Of a stretch of 64,000 nucleotides of DNA, positions 44,019 through 56,266 are shown piece by piece. This DNA comes from Fagopyrum homotropicum (taxonomy: Eukaryota; Streptophyta; Magnoliopsida; Caryophyllales; Polygonaceae), in assembly GCA_033239125.1 (NCBI GenBank), contig BSWB01000008.1, forward strand, positions 16,460,001-16,524,000, in the 5' to 3' direction. A program made the position numbers and the translations under genes. Each line of letters begins with the position of its first letter. Position 1 is the stretch's first letter. The notes under the pieces were generated by a model. The model searched no databases. It saw only the letters and a list, made by a program, of their open reading frames with translations, and was not told where the DNA came from.

Positions 44019-45258
44019 GATGAATGTAATCAAGTGTGCCTTTTTCATGTGACTACCCTTTGGAAACTTATCATTTGTGCTTCATGACAAACAATCATCA
44101 ATGATATTCAAGAAGTCATTCTTGAATAATACTTTCCACTCCTTAAAGTTCTTGAAAGCTTATCATTTGTGCTTCATGACAAACAACAAGTCATTCTTGA
44201 ATAATCATCAATGACATTCAAGAAGTTCATCTAACCTACTAGAGACTCAACTTTATCCAGACCCCAATAATCTGGATGAATGTAATCAAGTGTGCCTTTT
44301 TCATGTGACTACCCTTTGGAAACTTGTTACGGTCTATCTTTACAAGGACACGGGGCTTACAAAAGACAAGCCTCATAATCTTGTGACCACCAAGAAAATC
44401 CTCCTTTGATAGAATGCACATCCCTTTCACCCCTATGACCAAGTCTCATATGCCATAACTTTATCATATCATTATTGTGAAGTTCTAAATATGCAATAAA
44501 AATAGACCTAGAAATAGTAGAACCCTGCAGAAATTATAAAGTGTGTTTCTTGACACCTTTCAATATACATTAGAATCATTACAAATATTCAGAACTCCAC
44601 CTTCATCCTTGAAACAAAATCTTTGATTGTCTAGTAGACTTGGAGATATCAAATTTTTAGTAATGAGTAGAGCATGTCTGACTTCGTTCAATATACAAAG
44701 ACTATCATCATCTATCTTGATCCTAATCAAGTCAATGCCGACTGCCTTGTAGATAGTATTGTAATAGCTAGGATTTTCGAATTCTAATTAATGTTGATTA
44801 ACTTAATCGTTGATAGTAATGGACATATAACTCGCGAAGATTTCGCAAGTGATGAGTATGAGTCACACCGTTATGTTCCTAGCGTAATTTTGGACGTTTG
44901 GGGAATTACTTTTTCCCCCGAGTAATTATTTTTACCCTCCGGTGTTATTTGGAGCATTTGGGAGCTCCAATTAATAAAAATGCAGTTGAGAGAAATGATC
45001 AGGATATCGGATATATCCTAGATATGAAATAACATGGAGAGGCAAAACGGCCAAAAGAGTCGCTATTTCGTTTCTTAACGGATAAGAAAGATGACTTAGG
45101 AATACACGTTTTCCGAGGCAGTTGTAGAATAATTATCCCTACAATATTCCAAATTTAATATTTCAATCTCGAGAAGTTTGGAGAAGGAGGTTCGACCTGC
45201 CTTTGGATCGGTTAAAGGATAATTATCGACTTTGCTAAAGGATAATTATCGTCTTCAC

Positions 45259-45266
45259 TATAAATA
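45259..45266 (+). promoter_or_regulatory. TATA box of solo LTR 2
   Basis: TATAAATA about 500 bp inside the LTR. Transcription should start near 45290, which puts the hairpin at 46142 inside the transcribed leader. Confidence 0.6.
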
Positions 45267-46141
45267 GCGGAAAATCCTTTATAATTCATTTCCTTTCACG
45301 TTTCCTCGTAAAAGCTCTGATTTCTCTCAACCTTCAAACTCAGATCTACTCTCCGTTTCTAATTCGATTTCAATTCCGTTTGAGTTTCTGGATTCCTCTC
45401 TTCATTTTCTTCATATCAGTACCGAGTTTTTGCATTTCCGAGTATATGGAGGGCTGGTCGAGCATATATGTCACCAGGACGGTTCCGTAGCTCAGATTCT
45501 GGTGAATTTGATGTTGTCCATGCGTAGCCTGCGTCGTTGTGATTCCGAATCTTCTTTCAGATCGTCAATCGGGTTGGTAATGAATAAGTTATGAATTTAT
45601 TCGTTTTTCGTACTGCGATTTGGCCTAAATTGACCTTAGGCTTTTCAAAATGGATAATTAGAAATTTCATTATGGTCGTTATATTATTCTGGTGATTATG
45701 GGTAGTTTGTTTGATGAAATCTGATGACAGGTGGGTTTAGAAATTTGCCTATGGGCAAAACGTTATTCTAGCGAAATTTAATTAATTAATTAAAGGTTAA
45801 TTAATTAAATTAGGATTAAATTTGAGATTGAGGAATACTGATTAGATGCATGCTAGGTGTCAGAATGAGTTGAGGATCATGATGATGTTATGGATATCGG
45901 TTATGGCTTTAAGGTTTAGTATGTGTACGAGTATGATGAGATGTTATGTTGAGGATATGCCTTAGGCATCTATGAATGTGTTGAGGATCTGAGGTTTAGA
46001 TTTGAGATATAGGTTGGTTGTGGTTAGTGAGATGAGTCTCCTAACTTTTGCAGTATGTGATTGTGTGTGTCTTGCAATTGCAGGCGTTGATTACTTCCCC
46101 AAGGGGAAGCTGTGACGTGGTACAGGTTACGAGTATATCAG

Positions 46142-46160
46142 GTAAGTCCATAGGACTTAC
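46142..46160 (+). promoter_or_regulatory. LTR donor hairpin, solo LTR 2
   Basis: Perfect 8-bp arms GTAAGTCC-ATA-GGACTTAC preceded by ATCAG. About 60 nt upstream is TTGCAATTGCAG, a good acceptor, so a mini-exon of about 58 nt is possible. Confidence 0.5.
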
Positions 46161-47774
46161 TTAGCGTGCAGTTGTGGATTGTATGATTGTGATGGTTGTG
46201 TGTGTTCATATGAGTGTGCATTTATAACCTAAACCGGACTAGGATGACCATTCATTACTTTTATTTGGCCCAAGTGTATTATAACGGGCGGTACCCGCCG
46301 GTCTCCGCCTGCTGGTTAGGAGGAGGTGCCCTGAAGATGATCTCATAGGAGGGGACGAGTGAAGGTCACCCCCATGCAAAACTCTTGTGCTACGTTGGAT
46401 GGGACGGGGTTCTTGAGGCTCCTCGTGTTACAAAAGAAGTTGAATTAGTAATGGAATAATGTAATGAAAGATAATAAATGAATGTGTGTGGCATTGCATG
46501 TTTGAGATGTTGATGTGTGGTTGTGCTATTACCTTCATGCTTTTCATTGTTGTAGCTAACGGTTTCATACCGTGTTGTAGTGTTCTGCAGGTTAGGAATA
46601 TTGCAGAGTGAGCCAGATGGTGTGACAAGCCGAGGACTTCTGTACATTAGGATGCGTGGGATGTGGGATCTTTTGTGGTTGTGGTTTATGTTGTTGTTTT
46701 GTACTCGGCTATGAGTTTGTAAACTCTTTTGATGTATCATACTCAACTTTTATGTATTTGATTTTAATCTACCTGTGCCTTGTTGTAAGATCCAGTGAAC
46801 TTGTTGTCAGGCTAGAGTCAGAATCTATTGTGAGAACCTAGCCCAATGTGACACTCCAAGTCCCACGGATTTAGGGTGTTACAAGAATTGTTGGACATGA
46901 AAACACTATCACTATCTACGTGCTTATATGTTTTGAACCACTCTCTTATGACATATGTGATAAGAAGCCCCAGAATCAATAACTCACGCATCATCTTGAT
47001 AAGTGTGTTCACCAACAATCAGAGTCATATCCTTATCAGACTTAATATCATCTTCTACAATATCTGTAGAATCAAAATCCAATGATTTCTTCTTCTTAGG
47101 ACATTCGTTCTTGCAATCGGACCCTACACTCTCTCCCAACGCTATTGTCAGATGACTGGTCTACCAATCAGACTGTCCGACCGGTTTGGTCGAACTCTAT
47201 GTTGTGTTTTTTTTTCTTACGTGATTTATGTTGTTATTCTACACAATTTGTAAACTTTTTGTCTTGATTAGCCTGACTTCCCCTTCTTTGTTGCTTGATC
47301 ATTGCCTTCTATTGTTTGTGTGTGTTTGTTTTCTAACTTTACAATTAGTCATTCAAAGCATTACATCGTTGCCTTGTGTTTGATATTGACTCTTTACTAT
47401 AATCGGATCTTATATTTATTTGTGAGATAGGATGCTCACATTTTCATCCTCAACAATGCTTCACTTTGTCTATTCATATGCTTTTCAAGTTTATTTTCAT
47501 AGGTTTAGAGTAACATCCATCATCTTTTTCAAGAAAACACCATTTTGGCATAGGGACTAACTCGATCCCCTTTATCAATCGGCACTCCATCACGTACACT
47601 TTTCTACTTTCCATGTCTTCTATTTGCATCACCCTCATCAATTATCACTCTCGACATGGTTGTCAAGGCCTTCTAGGACATATAACTTTTAAACTCATAT
47701 TTTATTGGCACAAACCTACCTAGTTGGTTGTACGACCAACCTACCCTAGTTGGTCGAACTTCCCCATACAAACA

Positions 47775-47821
47775 AGAGAGAGAGAGAGAGAGTGTGTGTG
47801 TGTGTGTGAGAGAGAGAGAGA
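47775..47821. repeat. Compound (GA)n(GT)n(GA)n microsatellite
   Basis: Runs of GA, then GT, then GA over 47 bp. Confidence 0.95.
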
Positions 47822-49002
47822 TGTAGAAACAAAAAATGTGTATGTTGAATGATTTTTGTGCTCAAGTTAAAAGACAACCAAGGTGGTCGTACGATCTGAG
47901 TCTAAAGAAAAAAATCGAAACAAAAACAGAAGTTCTGAAAAAGAAGGAAAGATTTTAAAAATGTTTCAAAAATCATTGTGTTCACCACCCCATACATTAA
48001 TCTTGCATTGTCCTCAATGTAATTAAAAGATAAGATAAGAGTATGAAGAGACTCACAAAATGGTGTGGGAGTGCCTCCATATTAACACTTTTCTAAGGTT
48101 TTTTAGTTGAGCCTAATTCACTCAACTCAAAGGTAGGTCCTTGATAGTCACCATATAAAATAGTGTTTTGCAACATCTCTTCCATACTTTCTTGAGGGCC
48201 TTGAAAATCCTATTTGAAAGTTGCACCATAGATTAATGATTCCCTCTAAAAGACTCAATGGTTTCATTAATTAGTTCGGTAAGGTTTTATACCATGTTTC
48301 TCTAGACGACAACAACGACATTGTAGGCTTCTCACTCCCGCATCTCGGTGTTGAGGATTTATTCATTGAGGGTCCGTATCCTTTTTGAATTTTGGCCCTT
48401 GTCTATGTGCCCTTGTCTATGTGCCCTTGCTTACTCTTGCTCATATCTAGGGATAGGAGTATGACGTACGTTTGATCATTACCCTTGTGAACTCAACCCT
48501 CTTGGTTATCACATTCAAGGAAAACCTTCTTCTTTTCCATGCGACAGTCTCAACCTGAAGTTTTGTCATGTGTTGATATAGTTGATTCAGATTTTGACCT
48601 TCTTCAATTGGTTGAAATATGAAATATTTAGTATGAGTTTCATTGAATAAGGCATATTGGAAATGAGGCTCTTGTTTTGGTGCAGGTGGATGGACTGACT
48701 TGTTTGGTGTTGCAGCCCTATCTTGAACAATGTCCACCAAGAAGCTTTCAAAGGAGTTCAAAATCTGTATAGGACTTTGAACATAAATGTCCTAATCATT
48801 AGTTTCCATTTATTCCCTATAAAGACTCATAAATTCATCAAGCCTGGAATGGAGAGGAATACATGACTTCTTTGCGGTCAATTTGGTTCTAACCATGGCT
48901 AAACAAAATAGGGGCGTGTTATATACACAATTTTAAATTTACTTGGTACCGAATATGAACGCTTTGCGGTGGCACTCAAATGGATCTGAGCGCTTTGCGA
49001 CG

Positions 49003-49136
49003 GCGCTCAAATCTTAAAATAAAAATAAAGTAGGCAAAAATTCGGGAAAAATTAGGGTTTTGAGCGCCGGCGCATGGCGCTGGCGCCCAAAATCCTGTTT
49101 TTTCTTATTTTTGCCTTTTTTTTAAGATTTGAGCGC
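49003..49136. repeat. Imperfect fold-back, arms ~60-70 bp
   Basis: Left arm 49003-49072 and right arm 49077-49136 share, in opposite orientation, GCGCTCAAATCTTAAAA, GGCAAAAAT and a GCGCC core. More GAGCGC(C/T) blocks lie on both sides (48960-49200). It falls between the Gypsy-3 primer site and its gag-like start. Confidence 0.75.
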
Positions 49137-50759
49137 TTTCGGAAGGCGCTGGCGCTCATATTTTTATTTATTTTTTTTTCTTATTGAGCGCCATCGAAAT
49201 GCGTTTGTTTTTTACGCAAATAAAACAAACCTCGTGCATTTAGCTTTTTCAAAAAATATGTTGCAAATCAAACAAACCTAAAAAAAAGAAAAGAAAAAAG
49301 GGGAAAAGTGATTTAAAAAAATGTTTCAAAATTAATAAGTCCAAGCAATTGAAAATTTTTCCCGACAACGACACCAATTTGATGAGGCTGAAGTGTTAAC
49401 CTCAAGTCTCACAAATACTTACAAGACCATTGTAGTACAAAGGGTCAAGATCAAAGATAGGGTAGGCGATGTCTTGCTTTGCCAAATTAATTAAAAACCA
49501 AAACCAAGAAATAAAGTAAACTGAATATATACAAACAAGGAACACGAAAGGATACCAAAAATCAAAAGAAGAGAACCCTGGTCAACCGACTTGGGTCTAG
49601 TCGACCGGGAGAAAACGGCACAAGCAACCAAGGATGAAATTGAAGCAAAAGCTCGTAACTTGGTAGAGTTGGTCGTTTGACCATCCTAAGGGACTTTCCT
49701 CGGCTGTCTCGTAAAATAGTTTAGAAAACAAAGGAGAAATAGAATAGGAAGTTTGGGTCTTTGAATAGTTTTAAATCAAATTATAAGAAGGACGAAAACA
49801 AGCAACGTGTATTACTTGGATAAACCATCCTAAAATTCAAATCACCACAACATGCATATATTAGATCTCAATTGTCAATTCCACTATATTAAAAGTAAGC
49901 TAGAATTATGTAAAGACAATTTCGTCGATTGTCATACGTGGTTAGGATCTATTGATAGCGGTATCTCGATGATGTCACCATCAATTGTCACATACCCCAA
50001 ATGTTGATGAATCATCACATCGAACGAAACATGGAGGTGTGAAGACTATACAATCACCTAAAGTCAAGTCACCTTTAGTAGAACATATAGTATATTTAAT
50101 ACTATCATAACTCATAGATATACAATCAATACGTTGGACAACTCAATATCATAGATCAATACAAGTAGAGCTCACTAGACCCCAAAAGAAAGTGCTCGTC
50201 GCCCGACCTAGGGGGCGTCATCCGAGCTCTACAAAGAAGCAGCTATAAAAACTATAGAAAAGCCTGAAAAATGAGATATCTAACCAAATGGTTGAAGAGC
50301 CTTATTTATAGGGTCTAGAAAAGGCCCAAAAACCCTAGATCTCTGTGATCTTATCTTCTAATAAGATAAGATGGAATCTACCTCATCATATCTTCTAATA
50401 AGATAGGATCGAGCTATAAAGATAAAACTGCAAAGGTAATAGGCCAATAGGCCAACCCAACTAAATGGAATAAAAATAAAATGTCGAAGGCAGTAGGTCA
50501 AGCAAGCTTGCCGTACGACCTCTTGGGCAAGATTTGTGAGCTCGGTCTAGAAGCGTTCGAGGATCTTCCTTGCAACAACGGGTGGTCATTTTGTGGTCTA
50601 TTGCAAAAGTGAGATTGGGGTCATCATTTGACCTAGGTCCTACTCGAGCAATCTAGCTTTTCTCCTGATGTTCTTCACTTCACTCTATAAACTTCAGTCA
50701 TATATGTCTCGACTTTGTCTTCTTAGAATGCGGGGAAGCCCTTAGTGTGTATCAGGACA

Positions 50760-52054
50760 TTAAGTTGTTGATGTATAGTTTGTGGGTAGCAACAAAACCG
50801 GGGAAAGTATACAGAAAAGGCAGTGCTTTTCTATTATATTAGTCTTGGTTAGTGAAACGTATAATTCTTTTTACGCAGAGTCTAGACCCTAGTACCAAAA
50901 CTATGACGAAGCTCCGCAAATGCCTAGAATGCCTGCAATTACATACACTAAACGGTAGATCTTCAAAACACGGATATAAAGGAAATAGACTAATATGATA
51001 TGTTGTTAAGCTCGAAGTGGTAGAGAATGGAATAAAATGATGATGAAAAAAATACACTAATTTGAGTATTATCTGGTTGAAACCTCATTCTCATGTAAAA
51101 TGATGTTCCATGACATCTCTTTTTTTTAGCAATGAGATTGATGTCATGCATTTTGTATAGTTTTTGATCCATTTAGTTTAGTTTTCCTTCATATTAGATA
51201 TATGGTGTCTACTTGTATCCATGGTGTTTTTCATGTGTTCAAGGCCAAAAATAAAGCATTTATGTGCAATCTAGAGTAGTGTCAAACCACAAGATAAAAG
51301 TAGTCCTTATGGTCGATGAAGTCATGACCAAGTTTATTGAGGATTGAAGAACCAAGTCTAGGATCAAGGCATGTTCAACCATCACAAAGCAAGACAAATA
51401 TAGGGATTTCTATGGTTTACATCACAACATGTGTGATTGCTCAAGGACAAATTCATTATTAATGTGATGAAACATCAAGTAACTTATGATTTATCGGTTC
51501 CGTAACCGTGACCGTGTAACAATACTCGTGTTTTGGATTAGTGCAATGAATTTTGAAAAAAAACGAGTTGTTTAATCAAATCCGTTGAATTAAAAACACA
51601 ATTACTTACATTTTATATCATAAAGTATATTCAACCGCTTCTATATAAAGAAAATGATATCTTTAATTAAGAGCAAATCCGTATAATAAGCTCATGAGAG
51701 AATATATTATCCTTTATTTCAGAATGAGGTTACAAGAGATACACACTGACAATTCAATCTTATTAACTATGATTATCTAGCTCATTTGACAAGCAATTAT
51801 CCCCTAATTAATACAATTAGTTATCTATTTAAGTCCATAAAATTTGGAAACCTATGGCACGACGTCGTTTTTGTTCGCGCCACCGAAGGAAATTTAATAA
51901 AATATAAAGAAATAGAAGTCTAAATTCAGATGGTGGAAGTTCTCCCTTTCTAAACAACTCCACTTCGATTGTTTTAACACGCCAGCTCCGACTTCTTACT
52001 TGTGACGACGACAACAATCCCCAAAATCACAAATTCCTTTCTCAAATTTCGAAG
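50760..52054. other. Intergenic region and promoter of the oxygenase gene
   Basis: No credible gene. A weak TATA-like ATATAAA at 51902-51908 lies about 150 bp before the start codon at 52055. The rest is AT-rich. Confidence 0.45.
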
Positions 52055-55000
52055 ATGTCGTCCTGTTCTACGACTGGTGATCGCGTTCCTGTTCTACGGC
52101 CCGTTACCATATCCTTCTCGGACCTCCAAGTATGCAGCACTGATTTGGTTTTCGATTTCATAATATGCTTAATTTACTCGATGGTTGTGAATGGTGTTTC
52201 TGTCATTATTGTTATAGCGACTAATGCGTGCTGACCTTTTGTTGAAAATCTCTTCTATTTTTGTTTGTCTAGGACAGGAAGGCTGATCTGTCGGCGATGA
52301 TCGAGAAGGGTTTTGGGCCGGAAGGGCTCGGGATCATATCTGTTTCAGATGTATGCTCTTTCTCTCTTTCCCTGCGTGATTTGGAATGATATTTATGGTA
52401 GTGAGATTGTGGTGATTGCTATTTCATGGCTGATGAATGGATTGAGCAAATTGAGGACTTACCGTCCTAAGAAAACCTAACTATTTTCCAGTCGATTTTC
52501 AACATTCAGAATAAAAAAATTCGGCCGGTTTGGAAACTTCTGATGATTCAGTTTCAAGATGACTATATGCAGAATGATATTGTATGGTTTATTATCAATT
52601 AGTAGGGCCTACATTGTAGGAAGTTACTTCACACTCACTATTGCAATGTGAACTGTTCTTTGGAGTCTTGCCAAATATTGGCTATATTTGGCACCGTTTG
52701 GAAATTACATAAATTAAGGGGATTAAGATTACGAGAATTAAGAGTGAGAAATAATTCTCATAATCTTGTTTGTTAAGGGAACGAAGGAGATTAATGGGGT
52801 TTAGATTATGGAGATTAAGAGAATTAGGTTATGAAAATTCTGTAATACTATAAAACTTCTATGATAAGGATTATTGAGCCTAAAATCTCATTTTTGCCCC
52901 ACTTCCTTTTTTTTTCCATCTCTTTCGTCTATAAAAAAAAAAATTTAACACGTACTTTTTCGTAATTTTACTCACAATCATATTTATTTTACCAAACACT
53001 CATTTTATTAATTTTCATACTCATCCTCTTAAACAATTTCATCTTCAGAATTCTTCATCTAAATAATTCTCTTCATCTTCATCTACGTAATCTTAACTTA
53101 CCAAACGGACCCATTAACAAATTTGGGTGTTAATATAGCGTGTATTATAAACATCTGTAGTTGGATGCAGATACACCAGGGCAGTTTTGTAAATGTTCTT
53201 CTTTCATATATGTGTATTATTTTTGCCTGAATAACGCCTTTAATGAATATGGTTTAAATTGAACATTTGTATGAAATGTGGCTTATTAAACCACTAATAT
53301 GTATGAACTAGGTAATGGGTTTGTGCAAGGCTTTGACAAGATGCCTAAAGAATAAAGGCTGTAACAACATGATTTTGTCATTGATCATAGCAACATTAAC
53401 CTCTAGGGTGAACATGATGCATTTTGAGACTAAGATAGCACACCATTTGGAATTTGACTAAACAATAGAAATTGTTCATTTCTGGACACCAATGTTGTAA
53501 AGCAATGTTGTAGTTGATTGGTACTTTCCACCCTTTTTCTCATAGTCGACCATTTTATGATAATGATATATTGATATTGATTTGTGTCATGTCAGTTTAC
53601 TGCTTGATCTCTATGCACAATTGCACACTATATAATGGTTGGTTTTGCTGTCTTTTCTACTAGGTCCCAGGGTATTCTACATTACGTAAAGAGTTACTTC
53701 TTCTTGCACCTAGGTTCGAAGTTCGAAAAAAATATTCAATATATGAGTTTGTCATGTTCCTGTTGCTAATCCGTTTGTGTTTATAGATTAGCTAATCTAC
53801 CTGAAGAAGAAAAGAATAAAATTGAAGATCCTCACAGCAGGTGATTATTTAAATTCTTAACATTTTCTATTTTGTATAACAATTATAATCTAGATATATC
53901 TTGGTCCCTCGGGCGAGTCCGCGGAGGCCAAAGAAAGACCAATCAAACTCGTATCTCATCTCACCTCTGTGAAGATTGTTCATTTTCACATCTTATTCGG
54001 TCATAACCTTTCAATTTATAAATGTGATATTATAATGAAGTAATTAAAGTTTATGGTTGTTTGCCCTAACTCATCAGGTATAATTTTGGATGGAGTCATG
54101 GGAAAGAGAAGCTTGAATCTGGAAAGATTGGTGAATATCTTCTGTCTAATCTTATTGCTTTTCAGTTCATACTATGATTTCCTTATCTGGACAGTATTTA
54201 CCTTAAATTAGAAGTTTATCATGCTTGTAATCTTATAGGTGCATACTGTATAAAAGATTTAGCGTAACTATTTACATGTTATCATAAAAATATTTGTTTA
54301 AACCTAATAAGGCATGTGAATTTTGCATTGGTGTACCTAGTATTGATAAGCAGATGATGTCAGTGAATTACTTTCCTGATGTAGTTCTTGCATAGCTTCT
54401 TGGTAACAATTGTCTGGATAATCAAACAGTCCATAACCTTATTGTCTTTTAGTCAGGTTACAGTACCTTGCCTTTCTTGTGATATGCTGCATGTTAGGGT
54501 GAATTAAGCATCTTTTGCCTGCTTTTGCTACATAGATACTCTGAAAGGGTCATTCTACGCAAATCCGATGTTTGATGTACCAACAACAGACGAATCCCTT
54601 CTTCTAAGGTAATAGCTGTGGATGGAATTTGTTATCGTCACCAGTATGTTTATGTGTAGTCATCTTAGTGTATGAATGTGGTACTCCTGACTTCCCATCT
54701 CTTAGATTTGTACTGAACTTTGTTTCCCTGTTTGCACTGCAATGATTATACACTTACCACATTCCTTTATTTTTCAGGTATCCATCATATTGTGGACGAA
54801 ACATCTGGCCTGACAGTTCATTGCCAGAACTGGAAGATGGTACACATAGTTCTTAAAGTTGCTTTACATTAGAAATCTGGCATCATCTTTATCATCTGAT
54901 TGCGATTGATAGTTTTTCAAATGTTGTAATGTGCTATGAAGGCACTGATAAGCTCACATACACGATTGACTTGCTGATCTTTGCTCATGAAATATCTATA

Positions 55001-56235
55001 GCATCAGATAGTTCTTTAATGTGGAAAAACGGAAAGAACAAATCATGTTTTGGGCAATCATGTACATATTATTTTATTTAGCTGGTTGTACAATAATTCT
55101 CTTCAAGTACTATGTTCCTAATATCGTAATTGCTTTTCCTAATTTGAGTGATGCTCAGATATTAATACTTTTAGGGTTCTTTTGTTTTACCCATTGAAAC
55201 TGACTTCTTATGTTACTAATGCAGCTTTTAAGTCTCTTGGAAAGATGATTTTTAATGTTGGTCGACTTGTAGCATATCATTGTGATGAATATGGTAAGTT
55301 AGGTGCTATAAATGTATCATGTTTTGATTTTACTATCCTTAAATGTTGGTTATATTCGCTTTTGTGTCATGTTATCTATCTTTGTAGGAGCTGTTAATTT
55401 CATAATTTAAAAAACTTAACAGTCATGAATCATGACTCATGAGTTTCTTGGTAATTATAGTTCATTACCTAACGATGTCTAACAATAATGTGCAGTAGCT
55501 CTTTTTTTTTTATCCCTCTCTTTTCTTCTTTACCTAAGAATATGTGCTGTAACTGGAAATGAAATCATCTGTTGAGTCTGTTTGGGCCAATAATTATTCT
55601 GGTTTAGTTACAGCTCAAGTGCTATAGCTTCTTATCCTTCCACCAGGAATACTTTTTTGGTTTCATCTGCCCATGGCTTTTCTGATTTCTTTTGCAGTCT
55701 CCAGCGGAATGCACACAGGAGCAAAGGGAAGCCTTGAGCAAATACTAGAAAGCTCACGGTGTCACAAGGGAAGGTTGCTTTATTATTTTCCAGCAAAACA
55801 GAGGTAGGGTGTGTTTGTTAGTGGATTTGTAAGCTGTGTTTCACTAAAAATTTGTGGGCCCCAGCAGTGAATAGTGAGAGGAAGAAAAAAGTGCTTTTCA
55901 ACAAAAAACAGTTTAGAATTTCGTAAACAAACAAAGCCATAATTAATACAGAGAGTCTTGTTCAGTAAACTCCAGAAACCTAGTATGTCCACTCTAAAAC
56001 TGAGATTGTTAAACCAGTTATATCATAGGCGACCATGCTTAGCTGGTTTGGAATAAAGCTGTAAAATACAGGATTTGATTTATTAATCTGCTCATGTTAG
56101 CAATGTAGTTTTCTTAGTAAAGTAATCATTTGACACAAAACAATCCTCTGACACCTTCTATGGGAGAGCACATAGTCCTCTACTCTTCTCAGTATCCATT
56201 TGAACTGTTTGGTCTCTGAAATTTCCCACCAAGTA

Positions 56236-56266
<31 letters not shown>

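Larger units (their letters stand above)
44760..46883 (+). mobile_element. Tekay-related solo LTR 2 (2124 bp)
   Basis: Ends TGTAATAGC (44760) and GGGTGTTACA (46883). Flanks AGTAT and AGAAT match 4 of 5, a decayed target duplication. Copia-2 coding sequence continues on both sides. It contains a TATA box (45259-45266), the donor hairpin (46142-46160), GGCCCAAGTGTATTATAACG (46266-46285) and AGCTAACGGTTTCATACCG (46554-46572). No internal region, so solo. Confidence 0.88.
43985..47140 (-). pseudogene. Copia-2 protease to integrase, split by a solo LTR
   Basis: On the minus strand 47130-46884 holds the end of a zinc-knuckle region (CKNECPKKKK) and the protease (VIDSGASYHICHKREWFKTY). The sequence resumes at 44759-44400 with RIKIDDDSLCILNEVRHALL and LISPSLLDNQRF, the GAG pre-integrase block (MRLGHRGERD), and the start of integrase (about 44330-44100; DYIHPDYWGLDKVES, IDDYSRM). 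A stretch at 44018-44327 contains duplicated blocks, so this end was rearranged. Stops and frameshifts throughout. Confidence 0.8.
47141..50759 (-). mobile_element. Gypsy-3: fragment with Asp-tRNA-like primer site and 5' LTR
   Basis: The primer site at 49376-49359 (TGGTGTCGTTGTCGGGAA) is a mutated form of the Athila-type Asp-tRNA site. The LTR is read as 49380-50759 (TGATGAGG...GGACA, plus strand), about 1.38 kb; its outer end is tentative. Below the primer site a gag-like frame opens at 48896 (MVRTKLTAKK) but soon stops; a further open piece (48761-48447) matches no domain I recognise. Sequence down to 47141 is decayed. A GTACGACC motif recurs inside it (47728, 47886, 50506). Confidence 0.5.

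Noticed and set aside
47141..48446. Gag or other gene in the right part of the Copia-2/Gypsy-3 border
   Set aside because: Only scattered short frames and no motif; the border between the two elements cannot be fixed by eye.
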